64,000 bases of DNA from Bacteroidia bacterium (GTDB taxonomy: Bacteria > Bacteroidota > Bacteroidia > Cytophagales > Cyclobacteriaceae): the NCBI GenBank assembly GCA_030432655.1, contig JAUILA010000006.1, positions 1 through 64,000 of the forward strand, written 5' to 3'. Position numbers and translations under genes: made by a program. Within the stretch, counting starts at the first letter, position 1; the number at the start of each line of letters is the position of its first letter. The notes under the pieces were generated by a model, which was not told the origin of the DNA, did no database searches, and saw only the letters and a list, made by a program, of their open reading frames with translations. Positions 35,402 through 44,819 of the stretch are shown piece by piece.

Positions 35402-37489
35402 TTATTCACCTTCTTGTTGCCTTTGTCGTTGTCTGAAACGCCGCATCATGCTTTCCTGGTCTGCCCTGATCAGGTCGTCCAGATTATGAATCGGTCGTTC
35501 CAATCCATCGGGGACTGGCATTTTGCTGAATTGCTGAAAGTAAAGAAGGCAGGCGTCTTTCCAGACTACGGCATTCTCTGCCTGTGCCCGAAGCTTTCGC
35601 TGAACAGCGGAAAATGGTTCCGCAGATACATAAGGCCTTGCCGCATCCCATACTTCCTGAAAATTTCTGGCGGAATTTACCCCTTGAGCATAATGAAGAC
35701 ACAGCTCTTCCCACAGGGTGCGGCCACTACTCAGGCGGTAATCCCACGGCAGGTGGTGAAACCAAAGCAGGTAAGCTTCCGGACATGTTTCCGGGTCATT
35801 AAAACGTGCGCTAAGTGGTCCGGCATACTGGCTTACTGCATTACTTCCCGATTCTGTCCGGTCAAATCCAACTCCGTCGTCACCTGCCTGGTGATAATAG
35901 GGGGGTGTCCAGTCGCTTCTGACCCCCTCCGGTCCCCACCACGGTCCAGGTCCGTAATGCCTGTCGGCCGACATGATGTGATGCAATCCCAATGGCGTCA
36001 TGTAATTAACCGCCGCTTCATGACTGGCAAGCATCATTTGTTTAACCGGTGAAAGAAAGTTCAGGTCCCATTCTATCTGGGACACACTGTCATTTTTTAT
36101 TCCGGGTCTGAAAGTCATCTTCAGCCATTCTTCTGCAATTCTATCACTGGATAACTGGTTGTTCCATGCCAGCCTGCCGTAAGCATACCAGTTGGCCTGG
36201 TTAAAAAGATGTCCTGTCCAATTATCATCCCGTCCGGTATTGGCCACTCCCGCAATGGCGGTATGCTGCTGTGGAAAGAGACTGCCATCGGTCGTTTTTG
36301 CGACGCTGCTTCCGGGTCCTTCCTGATACGTATCCAGGTTCAGAAACTCTTCCCACATACTGGATAAAAATACCAAATGTACTTCATGCCCGAGGTATTC
36401 TTTGGTAATCTGGAGTTCCGGCATCACGGAGGTTTTTTTCATAGCACCGAATAACGGACTGAACGGCTCGCGTGGCTGAAAATCGATCGGTCCATTCTTA
36501 ACCTGTATGATTACATTGTCCATAAATTCACCATCAAACGGGACAAACTCCTGGTAGGCCTGCTTGGCACGGTCTTCGTCGTTCGGACTGTAGACAAAAG
36601 CCCTCCACATCACGATACCGTCATATTTCCCGACGGCCTTGGCAAGCATATTCGCACCATCTACATGCGTTCGCCCGAAGTTCTGCGGTCCCGGCTGACC
36701 TTCGCTGTTGGCCTTCACCAGAAAACCGCCAAAATCAGGGATCAGATCATATATTTCCTTTGTTTTATTCTCCCACCACTTAATAACGGCGGGATCCAGC
36801 GGGTCTGCGGTGTCCAACCCGCCAATAACTGAAGGCGAGGCAAAGTTGACCGACAAATAGGTTTTAATACCATATTCCCGAAGGATATCTGCGACAGCCT
36901 TCACGCGTTGCAGTGCCTCCGGCTGCAGCACCTGGGGAGATGCGTTGACGTTATTGATGGCAGCTCCGTTGATGCCAATGGAGGCATTAGCACGTGCGTA
37001 TTCCGTCCAGCGCTGACGGTCACTGTCTGTTACCTCGAGGGAATCCTCCTTCCAGAAAATAGAGCGCCCGGCATATCCGCGTTCCACCGAACTGTTGAGG
37101 TTATCCCAATGATTCAATATCCGATGCTGATAGGAGGGGTTGTAGATTTGGGTTGTTATAGTCTGCCCCATCTTTTGCAGACGTAATAATTCAAATGCGC
37201 CATATAACAAACCAGCTTCAGTAGTGGCCTGAATCTCGTTATCCAGCAATATGAATCCATCATCCCTGATCAGTTTGTTTTTCACAATGGAAAGTTTGAT
37301 TTGGGCATTCTCCGGCCCCTGCCAGGATGTCTGCAACTCCTTTTTTGCCATTTCAATAAGGGGAGAATTTTTCGGGCTGGTAACCGATACTGACTTTGGA
37401 GTAACATCCTGAAGCCACAGGTTATGAGGGTCCTGGGCAACAAGGGAGAGACTGAAAAGAATTAGGAGAATGATCAGGGAGGGTTTCAT
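35402..37489 (-). CDS. aguA: Alpha-glucuronidase, GH67
   Basis: The 695-residue product has a signal peptide (LLILFSLSLVAQ), an N-terminal accessory domain (20-140), and a GH67 catalytic domain with HRILNHWDNLNSSVERGYAG, GGFLVKANSEGQPGPQ, VMWRAFVYSP, DGEFMDNVIIQVKNGPIDF and GWHxH-like C-terminal features (LHHIMSADRHYGPGPWWG). GH67 removes (4-O-methyl-)glucuronic acid from the non-reducing ends of xylo-oligosaccharides. A LacI-type palindrome lies 80 bases upstream, and a carboxylesterase gene is divergent, so a glucuronoxylan role is likely. Confidence 0.95.
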   Translation of the reverse strand: MKPSLIILLILFSLSLVAQDPHNLWLQDVTPKSVSVTSPKNSPLIEMAKKELQTSWQGPENAQIKLSIVKNKLIRDDGFILLDNEIQATTEAGLLYGAFELLRLQKMGQTITTQIYNPSYQHRILNHWDNLNSSVERGYAGRSIFWKEDSLEVTDSDRQRWTEYARANASIGINGAAINNVNASPQVLQPEALQRVKAVADILREYGIKTYLSVNFASPSVIGGLDTADPLDPAVIKWWENKTKEIYDLIPDFGGFLVKANSEGQPGPQNFGRTHVDGANMLAKAVGKYDGIVMWRAFVYSPNDEDRAKQAYQEFVPFDGEFMDNVIIQVKNGPIDFQPREPFSPLFGAMKKTSVMPELQITKEYLGHEVHLVFLSSMWEEFLNLDTYQEGPGSSVAKTTDGSLFPQQHTAIAGVANTGRDDNWTGHLFNQANWYAYGRLAWNNQLSSDRIAEEWLKMTFRPGIKNDSVSQIEWDLNFLSPVKQMMLASHEAAVNYMTPLGLHHIMSADRHYGPGPWWGPEGVRSDWTPPYYHQAGDDGVGFDRTESGSNAVSQYAGPLSARFNDPETCPEAYLLWFHHLPWDYRLSSGRTLWEELCLHYAQGVNSARNFQEVWDAARPYVSAEPFSAVQRKLRAQAENAVVWKDACLLYFQQFSKMPVPDGLERPIHNLDDLIRADQESMMRRFRQRQRQQEGE

Positions 37490-37568
37490 GGCTGAAATAA
37501 GGTTTAGACTCTATCCGGCCGGGACTTTTCCGGCTCGTTAACTACATCTTTGAAAAGATAGTCAAAAC

Positions 37569-37590
37569 TTTACACAATCGATTGCGTAAA
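37569..37590. promoter_or_regulatory. LacI-family-type palindromic operator
   Basis: CAATCGATTG (37574-37583) is perfect, and the flanking TTTAC/GTAAA arms extend symmetry to 22 bases with one mismatched pair. It sits 80 bases before the alpha-glucuronidase start and about 175 before the carboxylesterase start. Confidence 0.6.
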
Positions 37591-37765
37591 TCCATGATTT
37601 ATATGAACGGTGTATGCAAGTCTGTTTAACCGTTCTTTTCATCCGGCCTCACCGTTCTTATCGCCGTTTGTTCAGCAATTCAGAAATTCCTGATAGCATT
37701 TTTGCTATAAAAGCATTACTATTGTTACAACACGAGACAATAATAACCCACTAATTTCATTGCTT

Positions 37766-39445
37766 ATGAAACGCCCAGATATTTCCTTTCTGAAAATCCT
37801 CACTATCTTCATACTGTTTGGCCTGGCCGGATGTACTGCTCAGGCAGACCAGCAGGATGCACCGGCAGTTTCTGTGGAAACCACAGGCATTAATCCGGAT
37901 GAGCAACAGCTATTCATCGGAGATGACATTGCCATTGCCGATACGGAATACGGTAAGGTACAAGGCTTCATATTACGCGGGATTTACAATTTCCGGGGTA
38001 TTCCCTATGGGGCTGATACAGGTGGTGAGAACAGGTTTATGCCGCCGCAACCTCCCGAATCCTGGGACGACGTGTACCCGGCACTGTGGTGGGGAAACAC
38101 GGCTCCACAAATAATGGCTAACCGGTATGCAAATACGCATTATTCGTTTGCGGATCACTGGAATTATGACGATGTGAGCGAGGATTGTCTGAAACTGAAT
38201 GTCTGGACACCAGAGCTGGCAGATGGAGGAAAACGTCCGGTCCTCGTATGGCTGCACGGTGGTGGATTTACTAATGGAAATGGCATTGAGCAGGACGGAT
38301 ATGACGGGGAGAATCTGAGCCGGAAGGGTGACATAGTATTTGTTTCAATTAATCATCGTCTCGGCCCGATCGGGTTTACCGACCTTTCTGCTGCGGGCGA
38401 GAAATTTGCCCATTCCGGAAACGTGGGTGCGCTTGATATGGTGGCGGCTCTCGAATGGGTTCGGGACAATATTGAAAATTTTGGGGGTGATCCGGCCAAT
38501 GTGACGATCATGGGTCAGTCCGGCGGTGGTGCCAAAGTGAATATTCTCATGGCCATGCCGGAGGCAGAAGGACTCTTCCACAAGGCGGTTCCCCTGAGCG
38601 GATCGACCACCCAGGCTCAGCCTCAGGAGAATTCACGCAAGCTGGGAGAGTATATCCTGGCGGAAGCAGGACTCCAGCCTTCGGAAGCGGGCAAATTGCA
38701 GGAAATTCCCTGGGAAGAATACCTGGCCCTGGCTTACCGGGCCGATGAAAAATATCGTGAGGAGAATGGTAACCCGGGTTTCCGTGGAGGATTTGCGCCG
38801 GTGGCGGATGGTGTTCACCTTCCCGAAGGAAAGTTTTTTGCGGACGGGTTGTCCTCCAATGTGCCTATGCTGATCAGCAGTACCTTTCATGAATGGGGCA
38901 TGAGCCGCGCCAATCCAGAGCTCGAAAAAATCGATCGTGAAGGGGCAGTAGCTATGCTGAGGGAGCGGGCAGGTTTCCGCGGAGGTTTGGGTGACAAAGC
39001 GCCCGCAGCCTATGACGCCTATGCCGAAGCTTTCCCGGAGGCCAAACCGATTGAAGTCATGACCCTGATTGCCTCCAACCGCTCAGGCCTGATCGAAACG
39101 GCTAATGCCAAATCTTCACAGGAAGCGCCGGTGTACGTTGCCTGGTTTGGTTGGGAACCACCGATGTATAACAACCGCATGCGCGCCTTTCATTGCCTGG
39201 ACATCTCGTTCTGGTTTTATAATACAGACTTGATGCTGACACACAGTGGCGGCGGCAAACGGCCACGGGACCTGGCCGATAAAATGTCGGATGCCTTGCT
39301 GGCGTTTATGCGTACCGGCGATCCGAATGTGCCGTCCCTCCCGGAATGGCCAGTATATTCTCCGGAGAATGGGGAAACAATGATCCTTGATGATAAGTGT
39401 GAGGTGAAGAATGACCCGGACCGGGAAGCCAGGAAATTGCTTTAA
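37766..39445 (+). CDS. Type B carboxylesterase, lipoprotein-like
   Basis: ATG 37766 (TTG 37760 also possible). The 559-residue product has a lipoprotein-like signal (FGLAGCTAQADQ), then the carboxylesterase B fold: FRGIPYGADTGGENRFMPP, WLHGGGFTNGN oxyanion loop, nucleophile MGQSGGGAKVN (Ser in GQSGG), acid near FHEWGM, and a late His-rich FHCLDISFWF. It is divergent from GH67; it may deacetylate or cleave esters on the same polysaccharide. Confidence 0.88.
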   Translation: MKRPDISFLKILTIFILFGLAGCTAQADQQDAPAVSVETTGINPDEQQLFIGDDIAIADTEYGKVQGFILRGIYNFRGIPYGADTGGENRFMPPQPPESWDDVYPALWWGNTAPQIMANRYANTHYSFADHWNYDDVSEDCLKLNVWTPELADGGKRPVLVWLHGGGFTNGNGIEQDGYDGENLSRKGDIVFVSINHRLGPIGFTDLSAAGEKFAHSGNVGALDMVAALEWVRDNIENFGGDPANVTIMGQSGGGAKVNILMAMPEAEGLFHKAVPLSGSTTQAQPQENSRKLGEYILAEAGLQPSEAGKLQEIPWEEYLALAYRADEKYREENGNPGFRGGFAPVADGVHLPEGKFFADGLSSNVPMLISSTFHEWGMSRANPELEKIDREGAVAMLRERAGFRGGLGDKAPAAYDAYAEAFPEAKPIEVMTLIASNRSGLIETANAKSSQEAPVYVAWFGWEPPMYNNRMRAFHCLDISFWFYNTDLMLTHSGGGKRPRDLADKMSDALLAFMRTGDPNVPSLPEWPVYSPENGETMILDDKCEVKNDPDREARKLL

Positions 39446-39475
39446 ATCCGATAAAAGTATTGCTGATATGTGATC

Positions 39476-40255
39476 TTAATGAGACAAATCTTCCGGGAGT
39501 CTGCCTTCGAGCCAATTCCTGAATTCGCTTGCCTTCTCCCGGCTGACGATGATTTCTTTGTCCAGTTCGACGTCCGATATTATTTTAAACCGGCTGTTCG
39601 TATAAACCACCACATCTTTTATGGCCTGAATGTTAATGACAAACGTTCGGTTTACCCGGAAGTAGTTTTTCGGATTGAGCATTTTTTCCAGTTCTTCCAG
39701 TTTATATTCAATGATATACTTTCTTCCTTCATTTGTCACCAGGTATACCGTACGTCCCTCTGCAAAAAACAGGCTAACCTCTTCCACCGGAATAGTGCGG
39801 ATATGCTGCCCGTGTTTGACCATGAAGCGGTCCTTGTAGGACGGGCCGGACAGGTGCCTGATCGCTCCTGAAACATTGGCGGAATCCGACCACTGTTTCA
39901 TGTCACTGAATTTCTTCAATGACCGCGAAAGGTTGGTGAATGTGACGGGCTTCAGAAGGTAATCAATTCCATGATGCCTGAATGCATCCAGGGCGAATTC
40001 GTCAAAGGCAGTTGTAAAAATGATGGGGAGCCGGATATCTTCCTGGTTAAATATGTCAAAACTGATTCCATCAGATAGCTGGATATCCAGGAATAACAAA
40101 TCGGGCCATTCCTTATGGGAGCGAAACCATTCCACCGATTCCTTTACGCTTGAAAGACGGTCCATGACCTCAATCTGCTCATCATATTTTGCAAGATAGC
40201 GTTCGAGTTTCTCTACCGCCGGTTGTTCGTCTTCAATGATAAGTACTTTCATCAC
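39476..40255 (-). CDS. LytTR-family response regulator
   Basis: The 259-residue product has a receiver domain (1-120) with acidic pocket Glu 8/Asp 9, phosphoacceptor Asp 57 in LLFLDIQLS, and Lys in YLLKPV, then a LytTR DNA-binding domain (about 155-255: FFAEGRTVYLVTNEG, FRVNRTFVINIQAI). It overlaps the upstream pseudokinase gene by 23 bases, so it is translationally coupled. Confidence 0.95.
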   Translation of the reverse strand: MMKVLIIEDEQPAVEKLERYLAKYDEQIEVMDRLSSVKESVEWFRSHKEWPDLLFLDIQLSDGISFDIFNQEDIRLPIIFTTAFDEFALDAFRHHGIDYLLKPVTFTNLSRSLKKFSDMKQWSDSANVSGAIRHLSGPSYKDRFMVKHGQHIRTIPVEEVSLFFAEGRTVYLVTNEGRKYIIEYKLEELEKMLNPKNYFRVNRTFVINIQAIKDVVVYTNSRFKIISDVELDKEIIVSREKASEFRNWLEGRLPEDLSH

Positions 40256-41270
40256 TCAGCATTAGTTTCGGTATTGTAAAATAGTGTTTATTCCCCCTTT
40301 TTGAATAGGTAATGGCCGTATCCGAATACAGGTTATAGCTTGTGTTGAGTTGTCTGAGGAGAATATCCGCATTTTTCAGCATATGGATCCTGTGAAGAAA
40401 TTCGCCTGATACCTCCAGATAGTTACCCCGGTCATTCAGCTTGACCCGCAACGGATACCGGGGGTTGGCAATAGCCATTCGTACCAGCGTTTCGACAATT
40501 TTAAGCAAGGTGCCCGGTACCAGTAAGTAATTGTCCGCGATATCTGCTTTGAATGTTATTTCACGGTTGGGCAGGTTTTTAAATAAGGCAACCAGGTGAT
40601 CCAGTGGCTCGATTTCAGACTGAATACTGACCAGTTCATTGTGTTGGGACAGCACATAGCGGTAGACATTCGCCAGGTGATCCACATAATCTTCCGCCTG
40701 TGATACATCAACCCTGGAGAGGACGACCAGGTTCTCCAAACTTTCGAATAACAGGTCAGGATTAATTCCTTCTTTGTATTGCTGGAACGCCTCCTCCAGC
40801 TGTTGTTTTAATTCGACCTCCTGGTCTATTTTCAGTTTATGTGACCTATTCAAAACATCATGCGCAATAAATAGCGAAATGTGTATCCAGCTGATGATTA
40901 TAAATATTGAATTGAAAATGATCAGCTCGGAAAGAATCGGAGTGTATCCAAGCACTTGTTCAAAATAGATGTAAATACTGATAGTCAATGCAAGCACCAC
41001 GAATACCGAACAGGCAAGTACGGTGATGGCTATGCCAGTCAGGGCATGTTGCAGGATTCCTTTACGGGAGAAGAGGAGAATAATCAGGCGTGAACTTTCA
41101 TGGGTGAGGTAAGACAACCCGATGCAGAAGTACAGTTCCTGACCAAGAAATAATTCTTCAAGGGCTCCGACATTGTTATTGATCAGGAGAATCAGCAGGT
41201 AGGCAATGGCCCCGCTGAAAAGCGGACTTATCAGCCGGAACAGCGGACGATGTATGAAGGAACGCCTCAT
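40233..41270 (-). CDS. LytS-type pseudokinase (phosphoacceptor His replaced by Asp)
   Basis: The 345-residue product has five TMs in residues about 10-130, then a His_kinase-type domain. Where active members have NPHFLFNSLN, this protein has INPDLLFESLEN with Asp 172 in place of His. The catalytic N box (ENALKHN in its neighbour) and glycine box are not recognisable. It overlaps the active kinase by 4 bases and the regulator by 23, so it is retained in the operon as a probable signalling modulator, not a decayed gene. Confidence 0.75.
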   Translation of the reverse strand: MRRSFIHRPLFRLISPLFSGAIAYLLILLINNNVGALEELFLGQELYFCIGLSYLTHESSRLIILLFSRKGILQHALTGIAITVLACSVFVVLALTISIYIYFEQVLGYTPILSELIIFNSIFIIISWIHISLFIAHDVLNRSHKLKIDQEVELKQQLEEAFQQYKEGINPDLLFESLENLVVLSRVDVSQAEDYVDHLANVYRYVLSQHNELVSIQSEIEPLDHLVALFKNLPNREITFKADIADNYLLVPGTLLKIVETLVRMAIANPRYPLRVKLNDRGNYLEVSGEFLHRIHMLKNADILLRQLNTSYNLYSDTAITYSKRGNKHYFTIPKLMLSDESTYH

Positions 41271-42292
41271 AAAACCGGTAATTTAACCGTGAAAGATTCA
41301 TTCCCGGAGACCTTTACATTCAGCCCGAGAAGTTCATAACGCTCTTTGATTACGCGTAAGCCTACTTTGAAAGAGGAAACCTTTTGGGGTTTCTCCGTGA
41401 TGTTGTTAGCAACCTGCCACCATTGGCCTTTGCGGGAGATAATAATCATCAGCGGATTCTCCCTGGAAATGCGATTGTGCTTCAGGGCATTCTCTATCAG
41501 CAGCTGCAGTGTCAGCGGCGGCATGTTAATATCGTACAGCTGCGTATTATTCTCCAGCTCAACTACCAGGGCATCGCCAAAACGAACACTGAGCAATTCA
41601 AGATTAGCCTGAACGTATTCCCATTCCTCGTCAAAAGGCACAAGTTTCTTGTCGTAAGCAGGCAGGGTGTATTGGTAGGTCTTCGCCAGGTTTCGGATAT
41701 ACTTTTCAGTGGTTTCAGGACTTTTGTAAAGCAATGAAGAGATCGTATTCAAACTGTTGAACAGGAAGTGCGGGGTGAGCTGTGACTTCAGGGAGGTTAA
41801 CTGCAGGTCAACCTGTTTCGCTTCCAGCTGAATAGTTTCCAGCGTGCTTACCTGCAGATATTGGTAGCTGCTGATCACCAGGTAAGCGACCGAATAAAGT
41901 AATACCAACACAAAAGATATTATGGCAAGTTTTGCGTAGACACCACCGGCAATGTCCAGTCCAAGGTACTTCCCGTAGAATAGAAACAAGAAGACCGATG
42001 TCACACCGAATACGATGATCGTATTCAAAATAACGGACACCATGACACTGAAACCGGGTTGTCTTTTCCAGTGTGTAAGCCGGGCGGTGAAGTCTGAAAC
42101 GGTAACCAGCAGATAAGTGAGCAGAAAACCGACAAGCCCGGATAACGGAAATGTCCGTCCGAATGGAGGCCATAATTCCGGTTCGTTATAAAACAGAAAG
42201 GCAAAGATCAGCATGCCGATGATCCCTCCTGAGGCAAGAAGTGCTATGCCTTTTTTCAATTTCGGGTTGATATGTTCAGGGAAAGCAGCCAA
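41267..42292 (-). CDS. LytS-type sensor histidine kinase
   Basis: The 341-residue product has four to five TMs in residues about 18-142, a coiled linker, then the His_kinase domain with QLTPHFLFNSLNT (phosphoacceptor His 175) and a HATPase domain with LLIENALKHN and an atypical glycine box (KVGLRVIKERYELLG). It presumably phosphorylates the LytTR regulator at 39476. The signal is unknown; the exported repeat protein encoded upstream (42342-43772) may be linked to it. Confidence 0.9.
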   Translation of the reverse strand: MAAFPEHINPKLKKGIALLASGGIIGMLIFAFLFYNEPELWPPFGRTFPLSGLVGFLLTYLLVTVSDFTARLTHWKRQPGFSVMVSVILNTIIVFGVTSVFLFLFYGKYLGLDIAGGVYAKLAIISFVLVLLYSVAYLVISSYQYLQVSTLETIQLEAKQVDLQLTSLKSQLTPHFLFNSLNTISSLLYKSPETTEKYIRNLAKTYQYTLPAYDKKLVPFDEEWEYVQANLELLSVRFGDALVVELENNTQLYDINMPPLTLQLLIENALKHNRISRENPLMIIISRKGQWWQVANNITEKPQKVSSFKVGLRVIKERYELLGLNVKVSGNESFTVKLPVL

Positions 42293-42341
42293 AGGTAATG
42301 GTCCGGGTCATCAAGATAGTGAGACCGCGGACCATTACCAA

Positions 42342-43772
42342 TCATTCATCCAGGGCCTTCATCGCTCTTCCGTAGTAGGTATCCGACGAAATCTCTTTCG
42401 CAGCCGAGCGATAGGCGCTTTTAACATTGTCACCCATCCGGTTGACCTGGCCGGATAATGCAACAAGGCTGTTTGACAGGTAATTGTCAGAGCTGATATT
42501 ACCGGAGGCTTGAAGCAATTTGATTGCATCTTCTTCCGACAGTTCCATTCTTGCGGCTTCACGGATGACTTCGGAAGCATAATGATCAGAACCAATATCG
42601 CTGATGGCATCGATGAATTCGGTCATTGCCGGTCCGGAGATATCCTGGTAGCGCAAACCGATCCTCAGCACCTGGCTCAGGTAGTGATCGGAATTAACCG
42701 TTCTGCCGGCACTGGAGAATACAGATGCCAGTGTCTGATTGTCCCGCTTTTTCATCAGCAGCTCCGCATACACATTCTGGGCATAGTGGTCAGACTGGAT
42801 GTGACCGGTTGTATTGAGAAAGCTATTCATGGACGAGGATGAGAGATCCTGCTCTTGTAAGAGTTTAATCAGGACATTGGCTGAATAGTGGTCAGATTGT
42901 ATGTCGTTGGACTCTTCCAGCAGCGCGCTGATCTGATTATCATCAAGCTTTTTTTGCCCGATAATTTCCATGAGGAGATTTGCCTTGTAGTGATCAGAGG
43001 CAATTCCATTTGAACCTTTGATCAGTCGTGTTAGTTGCTGGCCTTTGACTGCATCGCTCATGGCTACGGTACTCAGTACATTGGTTTTGTAGTGGTCCGA
43101 GTTTATGGCATCCGCTGCCGTCAGGTAATTATCAGAAACTGCTCCGGATAATCCATTACGTTCGAAATAGCCGGTCAGTATCTGTGATAAATAATGATCC
43201 GAGCTGACGGTTTCACCGGCAATTTTCAGTAGTTTGTTCTGATCACTGGCGGAAAGGTTCTTCTCAAATGCCAGGTTAAAATAGGTGTGACGTACATAAT
43301 CGCCTTCAAGCAGGCTGAGTTCCCTGACCAAGGCGTCGGCACCACCCTGCCGGTAAATCCGGTCGACACGTGAGCGGGCCGCAATGGTCGTACTCCTGAC
43401 CAGGTCAGGTAATAATTCAGCCAGCCAGTCCCGTCCGTCGGGCTCCCAGTCTTTTTCCGACCAGCCTACGAAATATTTTTTGATCAGCTGGCTTCCATCG
43501 GTTTCGATCCTGATTTTCCGGGAAGCACCAAAAGAAGATTTGGACAATTCGAAAAACCCTCCGCGTGAAATAGCGACGATGTCTTTGTCATTGTCGGATA
43601 CCTGGATCTCTCCTTCGTATTCCAGTTTGAAGTCACCTTCATCATTGTTAATACGATAGGTGGATTTTCCCTTGGCACCGGACACTTTGACCGAAGTCTG
43701 TGCACCGGCAGCAAGGGAAGTGCTTGCCATAAAAATGACAAGCAGGAGAATGGATAAATAGTTGTTGTTCAT
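42342..43772 (-). CDS. Exported SDHY-repeat protein
   Basis: The start is ATG 43772, giving a signal peptide (LLLVIFMASTSLAAGA); TTG 43802 would add ten residues. The 476-residue mature protein has an N-terminal beta-sandwich-like region (to about 90) with DGDFKLEYEGEI-like strands, a helical linker, and a solenoid of nine (I/V)xSD(H/N/T)Y units, mostly spaced exactly 34 residues apart. The N-terminal module is one I recall next to M56/BlaR-type peptidases and sigma factors in this phylum. It probably acts as a periplasmic sensor or adaptor for the kinase operon downstream. Confidence 0.65.
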   Translation of the reverse strand: MNNNYLSILLLVIFMASTSLAAGAQTSVKVSGAKGKSTYRINNDEGDFKLEYEGEIQVSDNDKDIVAISRGGFFELSKSSFGASRKIRIETDGSQLIKKYFVGWSEKDWEPDGRDWLAELLPDLVRSTTIAARSRVDRIYRQGGADALVRELSLLEGDYVRHTYFNLAFEKNLSASDQNKLLKIAGETVSSDHYLSQILTGYFERNGLSGAVSDNYLTAADAINSDHYKTNVLSTVAMSDAVKGQQLTRLIKGSNGIASDHYKANLLMEIIGQKKLDDNQISALLEESNDIQSDHYSANVLIKLLQEQDLSSSSMNSFLNTTGHIQSDHYAQNVYAELLMKKRDNQTLASVFSSAGRTVNSDHYLSQVLRIGLRYQDISGPAMTEFIDAISDIGSDHYASEVIREAARMELSEEDAIKLLQASGNISSDNYLSNSLVALSGQVNRMGDNVKSAYRSAAKEISSDTYYGRAMKALDE

Positions 43773-43925
43773 TGAGTTCATTTGACCTTGAAGTTTTGAC
43801 AATGCTAATATGGGAACTTGGGCCCGGCACTAAAAATCAAATGTATTGAACTGTCAATAAACTGTACTGAGTTGTAGAATGGGTCAGCAAGTGGGCTGAA
43901 AGGTAATTCAGATGCCCCTTTTGCG

Positions 43926-44819
43926 TTATCCGTATTTGACGCTGGTCATACTCAGAGACCCTCCCAGGGGTTGATCATTAAACAGGAAAGTATCATCCTG
44001 TTTGTCTTTCAATGCCACCGTATAGAGCAATGGCAGATAATGTTCCGGGGTGGGGATGGCCAGGTCGAATGCCCGGCCGTGTTTCCTGAAGTCAATTAGT
44101 TGCCGTTGATCGTCGTTAAGTATCCAGCTCCTCATTTTGTCTCCGGCTTCCCTCGCCCAGTCATAGGCATACGGTTCATTTATCTTGTCCCAGGCGAGTT
44201 GTCGCAGGTTATGAACCATGTTTCCACTGCCTATAATCAACACACCTTTGTCACGGAGTTTTTTAAGCTGCCTGCCCAGGTCATAATGCTGTGCCGGTGA
44301 CATGGTATAATCAATACTCAGCTGAATAACCGGAACATCGGCATCAGGAAATAAATGCTTCACCACGGTCCATGAGCCATGGTCCAACCCCCATTTATCG
44401 TCCAAATGCACCGTACCCTCCGGTTCGATCATTTGCTGCACCTCTTTTGCCAGGGCAGGATGCCCCGGAGCCGGGTACTGAACCTCATACAATTCCCGCG
44501 GGAACCCCCCGAAATCATGAATGGTCCGCGGCTTCTCCATGGCCGTCACAAACGTCCCCCTTGTCTCCCAATGGGCAGACACAACCAGTATGGCTGCGGG
44601 CTTTGCCAGTTGCTGGCCCTGGCGGACGAATCCTTCAACAAATTCGTTTTGCTCAATACCGTTCATAGGGGATCCATGCCCAAGGAACAGTACCGGCATG
44701 CGACCTGAGGGCGCTAATTCACTGGTGAGTCTTTCAAGTTTTCGTAATGACATCATGGGAAAAGAAAGTGTGGCAACCGCAAATGATTTCAGAAACTGTT
44801 TACGACTGGTTTTTACCAT
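43926..44819 (-). CDS. 4,5-DOPA-dioxygenase-like protein with Tat-like signal
   Basis: ATG 44819 gives a Tat-like leader (SRKQFLKSFAVATLSFPMM). The 297-residue product is of the YgiD/extradiol class III dioxygenase-like family: PVLFLGHGSPMNG, ILVVSAHWETRGTFV, GHPALAKEV, WGLDHGSWTVVKHLFP, IIGSGNMVHNL, with the His and Glu metal ligands of that group. It overlaps the end of the quinone-oxidoreductase gene, so the two are coupled. An exported member of this family is unusual. Confidence 0.8.
   Translation of the reverse strand: MVKTSRKQFLKSFAVATLSFPMMSLRKLERLTSELAPSGRMPVLFLGHGSPMNGIEQNEFVEGFVRQGQQLAKPAAILVVSAHWETRGTFVTAMEKPRTIHDFGGFPRELYEVQYPAPGHPALAKEVQQMIEPEGTVHLDDKWGLDHGSWTVVKHLFPDADVPVIQLSIDYTMSPAQHYDLGRQLKKLRDKGVLIIGSGNMVHNLRQLAWDKINEPYAYDWAREAGDKMRSWILNDDQRQLIDFRKHGRAFDLAIPTPEHYLPLLYTVALKDKQDDTFLFNDQPLGGSLSMTSVKYG

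Noticed and set aside
35372-36052. Plus-strand frame over the alpha-glucuronidase end
   Set aside because: Begins in the bidirectional terminator and runs antisense to GH67.
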